From positions 434,001 to 498,000 of the forward strand of contig NZ_CP041247.1 of the NCBI RefSeq assembly GCF_006711645.1: 64,000 nt of DNA, in the 5' to 3' direction. A program made the translations under genes and the position numbers. This stretch comes from Klebsiella electrica (GTDB taxonomy: Bacteria > Pseudomonadota > Gammaproteobacteria > Enterobacterales > Enterobacteriaceae). Shown one piece after another: positions 47,847 through 61,035 of the stretch (positions are counted from its first letter, which is position 1; each line of letters begins with the position of its first letter). Under the pieces are notes generated by a model that ran no database searches, was not told the origin of the DNA, and saw nothing but the letters and a program-made list of their open reading frames with translations.

Positions 47847-48905
47847 TTAGTTGGTCGCCGGATATTCCTGAACAGCGATATGCAGCGTGATTTTTTTGTC
47901 ATCGCGCATGATAACCACCGGAATTTCTGAGCCAGGGCGGATTTCCGCGACCTGGTCCATGGTTTCGAGGGCGGAGACCGCCGGTTTGTCATTCACCGAA
48001 ATGATCACGTCGTTGGCGCGGATACCGGCCTGAGCCGCCGGACCATCCGGGGCGACGTCATTCACCACAATCCCCTGCAGCTGATCGATGCCGCCGCCCT
48101 GAGCATGCAGCGGCGCAATTTCGCGGCCGCTGATACCGATATAACCACGGATCACGCGGCCATCGCGGATCAGCTTATCCATGATCTTGGTTGCCAGCTG
48201 GAAGGGAATCGCAAAGCCGATCCCTTCCGGCGTTTCACCATCGTTGCTTTTATCAAATGACAGCGTGTTGATGCCCATCAGTTCGCCCAGTGAGTTCACC
48301 AGCGCGCCGCCGGAGTTACCGTGGTTGATTGAGGCATCGGTTTGCAGAAAATTTTGTCGCCCGGTAGGGTTCAGGCCAATACGACCGGTGGCGCTGATAA
48401 TCCCCTGAGTAATCGTCTGACCGAGGTTGTAAGGGTTACCAATTGCAAGGACCACATCGCCGATATGCGGCACCCGTTTCGGGTTGATAGGGATGACCGG
48501 CAGGCCGGCGTTGGCGTTAATTTTTAGAACCGCCAGGTCAGTCAGGGTATCAGAGCCAACCAGTAAGGCTTCAAAAACGCGGCCATCCTGCAGGGCGACA
48601 ATAATCTGATCCGCATCATTGATGACGTGTTTATTGGTCAGGATGTAACCACGCTGGTCCATGATAACGCCGGAGCCCAGAGTCAGCTGATTATGACTGG
48701 TGCTGTTCAGCGCGCGGTTATAGACGTTGACCACCGCAGGTGCGGCGCGGCGAACGGCAGAATTATAGCTGGCGGGCGATTCGTCCGCGCTATCGTACTG
48801 GGTCGCCGTCGACAGATGCCATTGACGCAGCGAAGGCATCAAGGCCAGAAGCAGGCCGCCGACGAGTAACCCCATGAGTACAGAACGTAAAAGCTTTCCA
48901 GGCAT
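47847..48905 (-). CDS. degS: Site-1 protease DegS (sigma-E stress sensor)
   Basis: A 352-residue periplasmic serine protease anchored by one N-terminal TM helix (about 5-24). Catalytic triad His93 (TNKHVIND), Asp123 (LTDLAVLK) and Ser198 (NHGNSGGAL), followed by one PDZ domain (about 255-345). Unfolded OMP C-termini bind the PDZ and activate cleavage of RseA. Start MPGKLLRSVLMGLLVGG fits; the longer upstream frame does not. The triad positions are three lower than I recall in E. coli because a three-residue segment before TLGSGVIM is absent. Confidence 0.96.
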   Translation of the reverse strand: MPGKLLRSVLMGLLVGGLLLALMPSLRQWHLSTATQYDSADESPASYNSAVRRAAPAVVNVYNRALNSTSHNQLTLGSGVIMDQRGYILTNKHVINDADQIIVALQDGRVFEALLVGSDTLTDLAVLKINANAGLPVIPINPKRVPHIGDVVLAIGNPYNLGQTITQGIISATGRIGLNPTGRQNFLQTDASINHGNSGGALVNSLGELMGINTLSFDKSNDGETPEGIGFAIPFQLATKIMDKLIRDGRVIRGYIGISGREIAPLHAQGGGIDQLQGIVVNDVAPDGPAAQAGIRANDVIISVNDKPAVSALETMDQVAEIRPGSEIPVVIMRDDKKITLHIAVQEYPATN

Positions 48906-48954
48906 GATACCGGTATCGTTGATGGATGGACATGCGCAGCATAGCACGAGTTAT

Positions 48955-48983
48955 CCGGACATCGCACGGCGGGCGATGTCCGG
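48955..48983 (-). repeat. Perfect 11-base-pair hairpin between degQ and degS
   Basis: CCGGACATCGC / GCGATGTCCGG with a seven-base loop, nine bases after the degQ stop and 49 before the degS start. No T-run follows, so it may process or attenuate rather than fully end the degQ transcript. Confidence 0.65.
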
Positions 48984-48992
48984 AAATACGCG

Positions 48993-50360
48993 TTATCGCA
49001 GCAACAGATAGATGCTTTCGTTACCGCGCACGATGTTCAGGGCGATGACAGCCGGTTTGCTCTCCAGCACTTTACGTAGTTCGGCAATAGAGTGCACGCG
49101 CTCGCGGTTAAGGCCAATAATGATATCGTCCTTATGCAGGCCAACCTGCGCCGCCGGGCTTCCTTTGTCGACGTTGTCGACGGTGACGCCTTTGGTGCCG
49201 TCTTTCATTTGACCGTCGCTCAGCGATGCCCCCTGCAGCGCGGGGATGATAAGATCGGCGCTGGCGGTAGACGAAGTGCTCTTATCCAGAGTGACTTCGA
49301 CATCCAGCGGTTTCCCGTCACGCAACAGGCCCAGCTTCACTTTGGTGCCAGGCTCCGTCGTGGCAATGCGCGAACGCAGCTCGGCAAAGCTGCTCAGCGG
49401 TTTACCGTTCATGCTGACAATCACATCGCCGGATTTAATCCCGGCTTTCGCCGAACCTGAATTCGCTAAGACTTCGCTGACGAAGGCCCCGCGCTGAGCG
49501 TCGATATTCATCGCTTTAGCGATATCTGCGCTCATTTCCATGCCTTTAATTCCCAGCAGACCGCGTTTGATTTCGCCAAACTGGATCAGCTGTTGAGCGA
49601 GGGTTTTCGCCATATTACTCGGAATGGCAAAGCCAATGCCGATGCTGCCGCCGCCTGGCGCCAGAATCGCGGTGTTGATACCAATCAGCTCGCCGTTCAG
49701 GTTCAGCAGCGCGCCGCCGGAGTTACCCCGGTTGATAGAGGCATCGGTCTGGATAAAGTTCTCCAGCCCTTCAAGGTTCAGCCCGCTGCGACCGAGCGCG
49801 GAGATAATACCGGATGTGGCGGTCTGCCCGAGGCCAAACGGATTCCCGACGGCCACGGCGAAATCGCCAACGCGAAGTTTATCGGAGTCGGCGATGGCGA
49901 TTTGCGTCAGATGGCTGGGATTTTGTAGTTGCAGCAGGGCGATATCGCTCTGATCGTCGCTGCCGACCAGCTTCGCATCGAATTCGCGGCCATCGTTGAG
50001 CTGAACGCTGATTTTCTGTGCCTGGCTGATCACGTGATTATTAGTCAGTACATAGCCTTTGGCGGCATCGATGATGACCCCGGAGCCCAGACCTTCAAAA
50101 GGCTGAGCCTGCTCCTGCGGCGCATTGTCGCCAAAGTACTTTTTCAACTCTTCCGGCATGTTTTGCGCGGGGGCGGCGGTCCCTTCAACCTGTACGCTTA
50201 CGACCGCAGGCAGCACTTTTTCCAGCATCGGCGCAAGGCTTGGCAACGCCCCCTGGCCGGGTACCTGCGTGGGTAACGATGCCGTCGCCGTAGGTAAAAC
50301 CGACAACGATAACCCGATGCTTAACGCTAACGCACTCAACAGCAAAGTCTGTTTCTTCAT
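48993..50360 (-). CDS. degQ: Periplasmic serine endoprotease DegQ
   Basis: A 455-residue HtrA protease. Sec signal 1-27 (ending TATASLP); triad His109 (TNNHVIS), Asp139 (QSDIALLQ), Ser214 (NRGNSGGAL); two PDZ domains (about 265-355 and 370-450). It degrades misfolded periplasmic proteins as cage-like oligomers. Length equals E. coli DegQ. It precedes degS on the same strand with an 87-base gap that holds a hairpin. Confidence 0.98.
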   Translation of the reverse strand: MKKQTLLLSALALSIGLSLSVLPTATASLPTQVPGQGALPSLAPMLEKVLPAVVSVQVEGTAAPAQNMPEELKKYFGDNAPQEQAQPFEGLGSGVIIDAAKGYVLTNNHVISQAQKISVQLNDGREFDAKLVGSDDQSDIALLQLQNPSHLTQIAIADSDKLRVGDFAVAVGNPFGLGQTATSGIISALGRSGLNLEGLENFIQTDASINRGNSGGALLNLNGELIGINTAILAPGGGSIGIGFAIPSNMAKTLAQQLIQFGEIKRGLLGIKGMEMSADIAKAMNIDAQRGAFVSEVLANSGSAKAGIKSGDVIVSMNGKPLSSFAELRSRIATTEPGTKVKLGLLRDGKPLDVEVTLDKSTSSTASADLIIPALQGASLSDGQMKDGTKGVTVDNVDKGSPAAQVGLHKDDIIIGLNRERVHSIAELRKVLESKPAVIALNIVRGNESIYLLLR

Positions 50361-50534
50361 TAGATGCTGGCTCTCGTAACCTGAGGTGTATGGAAAAACG
50401 TCCCGGATGGCCTGATGTTATTGAATTTTCAACCGGCTAACAATGCGGTCAATGATTAAATAATAGCTGGGATGTGGGGTTGAGGCGGGCGCAGAGTGCG
50501 CGCCCGGGTAATATTTTTTGCCGGCAGGGATAAA

Positions 50535-50933
50535 TCAGTCGCGTTTTGCGCCACCGCGCAGCAGGCCGGATGCGCCTTCAGAATAGTCGCGCGGCATCTG
50601 AACCGGCGCCTGATCGTTACTGGCCTCCGATTCTGCAAGACGGTTGCGGAACGGATTGGCTTCTGCCATCGCATCCGGCAGCAGACTGCTGGAGCTTTTC
50701 GCCATGTGTTGATACAGCTGACGGTAGTCATCCGCCATGTTGTCCAGCAGTTCAGCGCTGCGGGCAAAATGGCTGACCAGCTCTTCACGATACTCTTCAA
50801 GCTCTGTTTTATTCTTTTCCAGTTCGAACTGCAGCGCCTGTTGTTGACGTAATTTGCGGTTGCCAAAACGCATGGCGACGGCACCGATGATGATACCGAC
50901 AACTAGCCCAATTAGCGCATATTCCCAGGTCAT
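50535..50933 (-). CDS. zapG: Cell-envelope / Z-ring associated protein ZapG (YhcB)
   Basis: A 132-residue protein: N-terminal TM helix (about 3-22, WEYALIGLVVGIIIGAVAM), then a long coiled coil (28-85, KLRQQQALQFELEKNKTELEEYREEL) and an unstructured tail. It links envelope growth and division. The start is at MTWEYALIG, matching the E. coli protein; two codons upstream are also in frame. Divergent from zapE, with 192 bases between. I see a GC-rich inverted repeat after its stop (about 50488-50505) but no clear T-run. Confidence 0.93.
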   Translation of the reverse strand: MTWEYALIGLVVGIIIGAVAMRFGNRKLRQQQALQFELEKNKTELEEYREELVSHFARSAELLDNMADDYRQLYQHMAKSSSSLLPDAMAEANPFRNRLAESEASNDQAPVQMPRDYSEGASGLLRGGAKRD

Positions 50934-51125
50934 GTACATCTCCCGTTGTTTTGTGGTTCCGTAGGGTGTGGCTGTAAGGCTCTCCGCCTGCGCCCGATAG
51001 TGCCACTATAACCGCTAATTCCACAGAAGTGGAATCCTGGCGTATCATCGCGTAGTGTAGAACGGCCTTTTTTTCGTCAATCGTGAGCTTCAGCATTACG
51101 GTTTTCAAGGAATAACAATAAGATC

Positions 51126-52253
51126 ATGCAAAGCCTGTCCCCAACATCGCGTTACCTTTTAGCCCTCAAAGAGGGCAGCCATCAACCTGACGACGTCCAG
51201 CAAGAAGCGGTAAACCGCCTCGATACGATTTATCATGAACTGCAGAATAAACCCGCTCCGGCACCGCAAAGCAGCGGCCTGCGGGCAAAATTCGGCAAGT
51301 GGCTGGGTAAGCGCGAACCTGCCGTCGAGCCTGCAGCGGTGCGCGGCCTGTACATGTGGGGGGGCGTCGGGCGAGGGAAAACCTGGCTGATGGACCTGTT
51401 TTATCATAGCCTGCCCGGCGATCGTAAGCAGCGCCTGCACTTCCATCGCTTTATGCTGCGTGTCCATGAAGAGCTGATTACCCTGCAGGGACACAGCGAT
51501 CCGCTGGAAATCCTCGCCGACCGCTTCAAGGCGGAAACCGACGTTCTCTGTTTCGATGAGTTCTTTGTCTCCGATATTACTGACGCCATGCTGCTGGGCG
51601 GCCTGATGAAAGCCCTGTTCGCGCGTGGCATCACGCTGGTGGCCACCTCGAACATCCCGCCAGATGAGCTCTACCGCAACGGTCTGCAGCGCGCCCGCTT
51701 CCTGCCCGCAATCGATGCGATTAAACAGCATTGCGACATTATGAACGTCGATGCGGGCATTGATTACCGTCTGCGCACGCTGACGCAGGCCCATCTGTGG
51801 CTGTCGCCCCTCAATGCGCAGACGCAGCAGCAGATGGATAAACTGTGGCTGGCATTAGCGGGAGCGAAACGCGAGCAGACGCCTACGCTGGAAATTAACC
51901 ATCGACCGCTGCCGACATTAGGCGTCGAAAACCAGACGCTGGCGGCCTCGTTTGCCACACTGTGCGTGGATGCGCGCAGCCAGCACGATTACATCGCGCT
52001 TTCGCGCCTGTTCCATACCGTCATGTTATTTGATGTCCCGGTAATGACCACACTGCTGGAGAGCGAAGCCCGGCGGTTTATCGCCCTGGTGGATGAGTTC
52101 TACGAGCGGCACGTTAAGCTGGTCGTCAGCGCCGCGGTGCCGCTGTATGACATTTATCAGGGGGAGCGACTGAAGTTTGAGTTTCAGCGCTGCTTATCGC
52201 GCCTGCAGGAAATGCAAAGCGAAGAGTATTTGAAACGCCCGCATATGCCTTAA
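51126..52253 (+). CDS. zapE: Cell division ATPase ZapE (AFG1-like)
   Basis: A 375-residue AAA-type ATPase. Walker A GGVGRGKTW (79-87), Walker B VLCFDEFFVSD with Asp144 and Glu145, and the AFG1 motif HFHRFMLRVHEEL near 105-117. ZapE joins the Z ring late in division and destabilises FtsZ polymers under stress. Same length as E. coli. It precedes rplM-rpsI but with a 277-base gap and its own promoter for the latter. Confidence 0.97.
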   Translation: MQSLSPTSRYLLALKEGSHQPDDVQQEAVNRLDTIYHELQNKPAPAPQSSGLRAKFGKWLGKREPAVEPAAVRGLYMWGGVGRGKTWLMDLFYHSLPGDRKQRLHFHRFMLRVHEELITLQGHSDPLEILADRFKAETDVLCFDEFFVSDITDAMLLGGLMKALFARGITLVATSNIPPDELYRNGLQRARFLPAIDAIKQHCDIMNVDAGIDYRLRTLTQAHLWLSPLNAQTQQQMDKLWLALAGAKREQTPTLEINHRPLPTLGVENQTLAASFATLCVDARSQHDYIALSRLFHTVMLFDVPVMTTLLESEARRFIALVDEFYERHVKLVVSAAVPLYDIYQGERLKFEFQRCLSRLQEMQSEEYLKRPHMP

Positions 52254-52360
52254 CGGCACGCGTCGTGTTGCCATGACGCAAGGGTATCGCGTGGCAACGC
52301 GCCGCCGAAAAAAGCCGGTTCAAATCACATAAAGGGGTCGATCTTTGGCCCCGACTTCTC

Positions 52361-52959
<599 letters not shown>

Positions 52960-52971
52960 TCGGGATTATAG

Positions 52972-53367
<396 letters not shown>

Positions 53368-53397
53368 TTGTTTTCTGCTTACGCAGAACAATTTGCG

Positions 53398-53425
53398 AAA
53401 AAACCCGCTTCGGCGGGTTTTTTTA
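53398..53425 (+). terminator. Terminator of rplM-rpsI
   Basis: AACCCGC / GCGGGTT stem, TTCG loop, run of T. Its core is the same as that of the alpha-operon terminator at 578. Confidence 0.93.
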
Positions 53426-53680
53426 TGCATAAACCTGCGGTTATCCACAAGGAAATCGCCTGTTCTTACCACTTTTTCAGCATTTCCAGAATCCCCTCAC
53501 CACAATGCCTTCAAGATCTGGTAAACTATCATCCAATTTTCTGCCCAAATGCTGGTGATTGTTCGTTTTTTGTTTTTTCGCATAAACAATAATGACTTCA
53601 CGCGAATGGGGTTTTTACATCTGGCTGGCCATACGTGGCTGGCAGCAGTACAAAAATTCTGAATATACCTGGAGGTTTTC

Positions 53681-54319
53681 ATGGCTGTCGCTGCCAACAA
53701 ACGTTCGGTAATGACGCTGTTTTCTGGTCCTACTGACATCTATAGCCACCAAGTCCGCATCGTGCTGGCAGAAAAAGGTGTTAGTTTTGAGATAGAGCAC
53801 GTGGAGAAGGACAACCCGCCTCAGGATCTGATTGACCTCAACCCGAATCAAAGCGTACCTACGCTGGTGGATCGTGAGCTCACTCTGTGGGAATCCCGCA
53901 TCATTATGGAATATCTGGATGAGCGTTTCCCGCATCCACCGTTAATGCCGGTCTATCCGGTCGCGCGTGGAGAAAGTCGTCTGTACATGCAGCGTATCGA
54001 GAAAGACTGGTATTCATTGATGAATACCATTCAGACCGGTACCGCAGCGCAAGCGGATACCGCACGCAAACAGCTGCGTGAAGAGCTGCAGGCGATTGCG
54101 CCTGTCTTCACTCAGAAACCTTACTTCCTGAGCGATGAGTTCAGCCTGGTTGATTGCTATCTGGCGCCGCTGCTGTGGCGTTTGCCGGTTCTCGGTGTTG
54201 AAGTTATTGGTGCCGGCGCGAAAGAGCTCAAGGGCTATATGACTCGCGTCTTCGAACGTGATTCTTTCCTCGCTTCTTTAACTGAAGCCGAGCGTGAAAT
54301 GCGTCTCGGTCGGGGCTAA
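53681..54319 (+). CDS. sspA: Stringent starvation protein A
   Basis: A 212-residue protein of the glutathione-transferase fold that binds RNA polymerase and lowers H-NS in stationary phase. N-terminal thioredoxin-like half (SVMTLFSGPTDIYSHQVRIV, LNPNQSVPTLVDRELTLWES) and helical C-terminal half. It does not act as a GST. The 255 bases after rpsI hold its promoter, which I could not fix. Start preceded by GGAGG. Three bases separate it from sspB. Confidence 0.98.
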   Translation: MAVAANKRSVMTLFSGPTDIYSHQVRIVLAEKGVSFEIEHVEKDNPPQDLIDLNPNQSVPTLVDRELTLWESRIIMEYLDERFPHPPLMPVYPVARGESRLYMQRIEKDWYSLMNTIQTGTAAQADTARKQLREELQAIAPVFTQKPYFLSDEFSLVDCYLAPLLWRLPVLGVEVIGAGAKELKGYMTRVFERDSFLASLTEAEREMRLGRG

Positions 54320-54322
54320 CCG

Positions 54323-54820
54323 ATGGATGTATCGCAGCTAACGCCGCGTCGCCCGTACTTACTGCGGGCGTTCTATGAGTGGCTGCTGGATAACCAGCTG
54401 ACTCCGCACCTGGTTGTGGATGTGACACTGCCAAACGTGCAGGTTCCGATGGAGTACGCGCGCGACGGGCAAATCGTTCTGAATATTGCTCCGCGCGCCG
54501 TGGGTAATCTGGAACTGGCGAATGACGAAGTGCGCTTCAACGCGCGCTTCGGCGGTGTCCCGCGTAATGTTTCCGTGCCGATGGCTGCTGTACTGGCTAT
54601 CTATGCTCGTGAAAACGGCGCGGGCACCATGTTCGAACCTGAAGCGGCTTACGATGAAGACGTCACCACCCTGAATGATGACGATACATCGGTAAGCAAT
54701 GAAAGCGAGACGGTCATGTCGGTGATCGACGGCGATAAGCCGGATCATCATGATGATGACCCGGATGATACGCCGCCGCCGCCGCGCGGTGGGCGTCCGG
54801 CGCTGCGCGTCGTGAAGTAA
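54323..54820 (+). CDS. sspB: ClpXP protease specificity-enhancing factor SspB
   Basis: A 165-residue adaptor: the ssrA-tag binding domain (1-113, PRRPYLLRAFYEWLLDN-like start) followed by an acidic unstructured linker with runs of Asp/His/Pro, and the C-terminal ClpX-binding tail GGRPALRVVK. It hands ssrA-tagged proteins to ClpXP; the tag comes from tmRNA, the pathway that ArfA backs up. Normal E. coli length and tail. Confidence 0.98.
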   Translation: MDVSQLTPRRPYLLRAFYEWLLDNQLTPHLVVDVTLPNVQVPMEYARDGQIVLNIAPRAVGNLELANDEVRFNARFGGVPRNVSVPMAAVLAIYARENGAGTMFEPEAAYDEDVTTLNDDDTSVSNESETVMSVIDGDKPDHHDDDPDDTPPPPRGGRPALRVVK

Positions 54821-54852
54821 TAAGAATTGGTTTGTTCCCGGTAGCGGGTATA

Positions 54853-54886
54853 GAAGGGCCCCATGTTTAGCATGGGGCCCTTTTTA
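54853..54886 (+). terminator. Terminator of sspAB
   Basis: GAAGGGCCCCATG / CATGGGGCCCTTTTT: a ten-base GC-rich stem and T-run. The DNA from here to 55081 has no gene and shows no further structure that I recognise. Confidence 0.93.
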
Positions 54887-55081
54887 AATGGCCAGTCGTG
54901 GTGTTCGTGTCAACGGCGGTTCGGGGAAGGGGGTTCTGGCTGGATTGCGCTTAAGTTCGGTGGCATATTCCACCGTCACCCGGCATATAGCCATCCCCCC
55001 TTTTTCCCTCGGACCACCCTATAAAAGACTCTCATACCAACCGGCAAGAAAACCGTTGCCACAATTCCAGCCCCCATGCGC

Positions 55082-55113
55082 AAAAAGCCCGATGGTTTGC
55101 ACCATCGGGCTTT
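55082..55113 (-). terminator. Terminator of gltBD
   Basis: AAAGCCCGATGG / CCATCGGGCTTT with five-base loop; on the minus strand a T-run follows. It lies 33 bases after the gltD stop. In E. coli the nan/yhc genes stand in this interval; none is here. Confidence 0.9.
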
Positions 55114-55145
55114 ATCTCATAACCGGTAGAAACGTTTATCCGGTA

Positions 55146-56573
<1,428 letters not shown>

Positions 56574-59500
56574 TTACTGCGCCTGCACACGCAGCTCTGC
56601 TGCGCTACGACTACGGTGACCCAACAGTGCTTTAACATCGCTGGACTTTGGTTTAACCAGCGCGAATTTCGCGGCAAAAGCCGGCCAGTTGGCCAGGATC
56701 TCTTCGCCACGAGACGAACCGGTAAGCTGCACGTGTTCGGTAATCAGACCGCGCAGGTGCTCTTCATGGATAGCGAGAGAGTCAACGTCCAACACTTCCA
56801 CCAGTTCCGGGTTCACACGTTTACGGAAATCGCCGTCTTCATCCAGGACGTAAGCAAAGCCGCCGGTCATCCCTGCGCCAAAGTTGACGCCGGTTTTACC
56901 CAGTACGCAGACGATGCCGCCGGTCATGTATTCGCAGCCGTTATCGCCGATGCCTTCTACCACGGTGATGGCACCGGAGTTACGCACCGCAAAACGCTCG
57001 CCTGCGCGGCCCGCTGCGTACAGACGACCGCCGGTCGCGCCGTACAGGCAGGTGTTACCGATGATGCTCGCTTCGTGGCTACGGAAGGAAGAACCTACCG
57101 GAGGACGAATGGCGAGCAGGCCGCCAGCCATCCCTTTACCCACATAGTCGTTCGCGTCGCCGGTCAGGTGCAGCTCCACGCCACCGGCATTCCACACGCC
57201 GAAGCTCTGGCCTGCGGTACCGCTGAAGTGCGCGATAATCGGGTCTGCTGCCAGCCCCTGATCGCCATGGGTCTGGGCGATATAGCCAGACAACGAAGCG
57301 CCAACGGAACGATCGGTGTTACGGATATCGAACCAGAAGGTTTTGCTCTGCTTGTTGTCCACGAACGGTTTTGCCTGCTGCAGCAGCTGCGCGTTCAACA
57401 CCCCGTTATCAAACGGCGGGTTGCTTTCGGTGCAGTACAGCGCTTTACCCGGATGCGGCTCGGCGGTTTCCAGCAGTTTGCTCAGATCCAGCTTCTGCTG
57501 CTTCGCGGTAAAGCCATCCAGCACTTTCAGCAGGTCGGTGCGGCCAATCAGGTCCACCAGACGCTTCACGCCAAGCTCAGCCATCAGCTCGCGGGTTTCG
57601 CGGGCGATAAATTCAAAGTAGTTGGTCACTTTGAACGGCAGGCCGTGATAGTGATTCTTACGCAGTTTTTCATCCTGAGTTGCTACGCCGGTTGCGCAGT
57701 TGTTCAGGTGGCAGATACGCAGATATTTACAGCCGAGCGCAACCATCGGACCGGTGCCGAAGCCGAAGCTTTCTGCGCCGAGAATCGCCGCTTTGATGAT
57801 ATCAAGGCCGGTTTTCAGGCCGCCGTCCACCTGCAGGCGAATCTTATGACGCAGGCCGTTAGCCACCAGCGCCTGCTGGGTTTCAACGAGGCCCAGTTCC
57901 CACGGGCAGCCCGCATATTTCACTGAAGAGAGCGGGCTGGCGCCGGTACCGCCGTCGTAGCCGGCGATGGTGATAAGATCGGCATAGGCTTTGGCCACGC
58001 CGGTGGCGATGGTGCCGACGCCCGGTTCGGAAACCAGCTTCACGGAAATCATCGCTTTCGGGTTGACCTGTTTAAGGTCAAAGATCAGCTGCGCCAGATC
58101 CTCGATAGAGTAAATATCGTGGTGCGGCGGCGGCGAAATCAGGGTCACGCCCGGGACCGAATAGCGCAGTCTGGCGATATACGGCGTGACTTTGTCGCCC
58201 GGCAACTGCCCGCCTTCGCCTGGCTTCGCGCCCTGGGCGACTTTAATCTGGATAACGTCGGCGTTGACCAGGTAAGCCGGAGTCACGCCGAAGCGGCCAG
58301 AAGCGACCTGTTTAATACGCGACACTTTATTGGTGCCATAGCGCGCCGGGTCTTCGCCGCCTTCGCCGGAGTTAGAGAAGCCGCCGATGCTGTTCATCGC
58401 TTCCGCCAGCGACTCATGGGCTTCCGGGCTTAACGCACCGATAGACATGGCGGCGGTATCGAAGCGTTTGAACAGCTCTTTGGCCGATTCAACGTGGTCG
58501 ATGCTGATGGCGTCATCGCCAGGATTCAGCGCCAGCAGATCGCGCAGCGTTGCCGCCGGGCGTTCATTCACCAGATTCGCATATTGCTGATAGTCCTGGT
58601 ATTCGCCGCTCTGTACCGCTTGCTGCAACGTGCGAACGACATCCGGGTTATAGGCGTGATATTCGCCGCCGTGAACGTATTTCAGCAGGCCGCCCTGATC
58701 CAGCGGTTTACGGACCAGCCAGGCGCGTTTGGACAGATTCAGCAGATCCTGCTGGAAGTCATCAAAGCCCGCGCCGCCGATGCGGCTGACAACGCCGAGG
58801 AAGCACAGGTCGGAAACTTCACGATGCAGGCCAACCGCTTCGAACAGCTTCGAGCAGCGGTAGGAGGCGATGGTCGAGATCCCCATCTTGGACATGATCT
58901 TGTACAGGCCTTTGTTGATGCCGTTACGGTAGTTCAGCATCACTGTACGGTAGTCTTTCTCAATGGCCTTGTTATCGACCAGTTTCGCCAGCGTTTCATA
59001 GGCCAGGTACGGATAGATAGCCGTGGCGCCGAAGCCCAGCAGCACCGCGAAGTGGTGCGGGTCACGGGCGCTGGCGGTTTCAACGATAATGTTGGCATCG
59101 CAGCGCAGGCTCTTATCCACCAGGCGGGTTTGAATCGCGCCTACCGCCATCGGTGCCGGAACCGGCAGACGATCTTTCGCGATATTACGATCGGAGAGCA
59201 CCAGCAGCACGGTACCGTTACGGACCATCTGTTCGGCTTTATCACACAGCGCTTTCACCGTGTCGGCCAGCGAGGTTTCCGCGGCGTTAAAGGTGATATC
59301 CAGCGTATCGGCGCGATAGTGCTCCTCTTTCATGGTGGTGAGCTGTTTGAAATCGGAGTACAGCAGGATCGGTGATTTGAAGCTCAGGCGGTGGGCCTGG
59401 CCTTCCGCTTCGCAGAAGACGTTCATTTCACGACCGATGCTGGTAGCCAGCGACATTACGTGGGCTTCACGCAGCGGGTCGATCGGCGGGTTAGTGACCT

Positions 59501-61034
59501 GCGCGAACTGCTGACGGAAGTAGTCGTAAATGATACGCGGCTGGCTGGAGAGCACGGCAAATGGGGTATCGTCGCCCATTGAACCGACGGCTTCCTGGCC
59601 GTTTTCGCCCAGTACGCGCAGGACGGAGTCCAGCTCTTCTGCGCTGTAGTTGAACTGTTTCTGGAAGCTGGCGAGGGTATCGTCATCCAGCTGACGGCTG
59701 CCGACGTCTTCGTCCGGCAGGTCTTCAAACGGCACCAGGCGACGAACGTTCTTCTCCATCCACTCTTTGTAAGGGTGGCGGCTTTTCAGGTCGTCATCGG
59801 TTTCCGCGGAGTGCAGAATGCGTCCGCCGCGGGTATCGATAACCATCAGTTCACCCGGACCAACGCGGCCTTTTTCGACCACTTCGTCAGGCTGGTAATC
59901 CCAAATCCCCACTTCTGAAGCGCAGGTGATCAGCTTGTCTTTAGTGATGACGTAGCGCGCCGGGCGCAGACCGTTACGATCGAGGTTACAAGCGGCGTAG
60001 CGACCGTCGGACATCACGATGCCCGCCGGGCCGTCCCACGGCTCCATATGCATGGAGTTAAAATCGAAGAAGGCGCGCAGCTCCGGATCCATATCCGGGT
60101 TGTTCTGCCAGGCTGGCGGGACGAGCAGACGCATGGCGCGCACGATATCCATACCGCCGGCCAGCAGCAGCTCAAGCATGTTATCCATGGAGCTGGAGTC
60201 GGAGCCCGTTTCGTTGACGAACGGTGCCGCATCGTGCAGGTCCGGAATTAATGGCGTCTGGAACTTGTAGGTACGCGCGCGCGCCCACTGGCGGTTGCCG
60301 GTGATGGTGTTGATTTCGCCGTTGTGCGCCAGGTAGCGGAACGGCTGCGCCAGCGGCCAGCGCGGCACGGTGTTGGTGGAGAAGCGCTGGTGGAACAGGC
60401 AGATTGCCGACTCCAGACGCAGGTCCGCGAGGTCCAGGTAGAAGCGCGGCAGGTCAGCCGGCATACACAGACCTTTGTAAATGTTCACCAGATTCGACAG
60501 GCTGCAAACGTAGAAATCTTTATCTTCCTGCAGACGCTTTTCAATGCGGCGACGGGCGATGAACAAACGACGTTCCATATCGCGCGGGCGCCAGCCTGCC
60601 GGGGCGTTAACAAAAATTTGTTCAATACGGGGCAGCGAGGAGAGGGCGATTTCACCGAGAACCCCTTCGTTGGTCGGCACTTCGCGCCAGCCGACGATAG
60701 ACAGGGTTTCACGTTGTAGTTCTTCTTCAACGATGCGGCGTGCCGTCTCTGCCAGTTCAGGATCTTTATTAAGGAATAACATCCCGACGGCGTAATTTTT
60801 GGCTAAACGCCAGCCGCGCTCTTCCGCAACGATACGGAAGAAACGGTCAGGTTTTTGCAGCAGCAAGCCACAACCGTCGCCGGTTTTACCATCGGCAAGG
60901 ATCGCGCCGCGGTGCTGCATTCGGGCCAGTGCGTGTATAGCGGTTCGCACTACCTTGTGGCTAGGTTCGCCTTCTATGTGGGCGATCAGGCCGAAACCAC
61001 AGTTATCCCTCTCAAGGGATTTATCGTACAACAT
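56574..61034 (-). CDS. gltB: Glutamate synthase (NADPH), large subunit
   Basis: A 1486-residue enzyme that makes two glutamates from glutamine and 2-oxoglutarate. It starts [18 protein letters not shown]; the 11-residue propeptide is removed so that Cys12 becomes the N-terminal nucleophile of the glutamine amidotransferase domain (12-430). FMN/2-oxoglutarate domain 800-1200, with the 3Fe-4S cysteines near 1102-1113 in [13 protein letters not shown], then the beta-helix C-terminal domain. I trust this start: a TAG is in frame five codons upstream of the ATG, and GGGGAGG provides the ribosome-binding site. The leader holds a short ORF and two hairpins. Confidence 0.98.
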   Translation of the reverse strand: MLYDKSLERDNCGFGLIAHIEGEPSHKVVRTAIHALARMQHRGAILADGKTGDGCGLLLQKPDRFFRIVAEERGWRLAKNYAVGMLFLNKDPELAETARRIVEEELQRETLSIVGWREVPTNEGVLGEIALSSLPRIEQIFVNAPAGWRPRDMERRLFIARRRIEKRLQEDKDFYVCSLSNLVNIYKGLCMPADLPRFYLDLADLRLESAICLFHQRFSTNTVPRWPLAQPFRYLAHNGEINTITGNRQWARARTYKFQTPLIPDLHDAAPFVNETGSDSSSMDNMLELLLAGGMDIVRAMRLLVPPAWQNNPDMDPELRAFFDFNSMHMEPWDGPAGIVMSDGRYAACNLDRNGLRPARYVITKDKLITCASEVGIWDYQPDEVVEKGRVGPGELMVIDTRGGRILHSAETDDDLKSRHPYKEWMEKNVRRLVPFEDLPDEDVGSRQLDDDTLASFQKQFNYSAEELDSVLRVLGENGQEAVGSMGDDTPFAVLSSQPRIIYDYFRQQFAQVTNPPIDPLREAHVMSLATSIGREMNVFCEAEGQAHRLSFKSPILLYSDFKQLTTMKEEHYRADTLDITFNAAETSLADTVKALCDKAEQMVRNGTVLLVLSDRNIAKDRLPVPAPMAVGAIQTRLVDKSLRCDANIIVETASARDPHHFAVLLGFGATAIYPYLAYETLAKLVDNKAIEKDYRTVMLNYRNGINKGLYKIMSKMGISTIASYRCSKLFEAVGLHREVSDLCFLGVVSRIGGAGFDDFQQDLLNLSKRAWLVRKPLDQGGLLKYVHGGEYHAYNPDVVRTLQQAVQSGEYQDYQQYANLVNERPAATLRDLLALNPGDDAISIDHVESAKELFKRFDTAAMSIGALSPEAHESLAEAMNSIGGFSNSGEGGEDPARYGTNKVSRIKQVASGRFGVTPAYLVNADVIQIKVAQGAKPGEGGQLPGDKVTPYIARLRYSVPGVTLISPPPHHDIYSIEDLAQLIFDLKQVNPKAMISVKLVSEPGVGTIATGVAKAYADLITIAGYDGGTGASPLSSVKYAGCPWELGLVETQQALVANGLRHKIRLQVDGGLKTGLDIIKAAILGAESFGFGTGPMVALGCKYLRICHLNNCATGVATQDEKLRKNHYHGLPFKVTNYFEFIARETRELMAELGVKRLVDLIGRTDLLKVLDGFTAKQQKLDLSKLLETAEPHPGKALYCTESNPPFDNGVLNAQLLQQAKPFVDNKQSKTFWFDIRNTDRSVGASLSGYIAQTHGDQGLAADPIIAHFSGTAGQSFGVWNAGGVELHLTGDANDYVGKGMAGGLLAIRPPVGSSFRSHEASIIGNTCLYGATGGRLYAAGRAGERFAVRNSGAITVVEGIGDNGCEYMTGGIVCVLGKTGVNFGAGMTGGFAYVLDEDGDFRKRVNPELVEVLDVDSLAIHEEHLRGLITEHVQLTGSSRGEEILANWPAFAAKFALVKPKSSDVKALLGHRSRSAAELRVQAQ

Positions 61035-61035
61035 A

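Noticed and set aside
54821..55145. Search for nan/yhc genes that stand between sspB and gltD in E. coli
   Set aside because: Only two terminators and 195 bases of non-coding DNA are present; the genes are absent rather than decayed.
56616..57926. Long plus-strand ORF (436 codons) opposite gltB, and others at 58494-59375
   Set aside because: Antisense shadows of gltB with odd composition and no recognisable domains.
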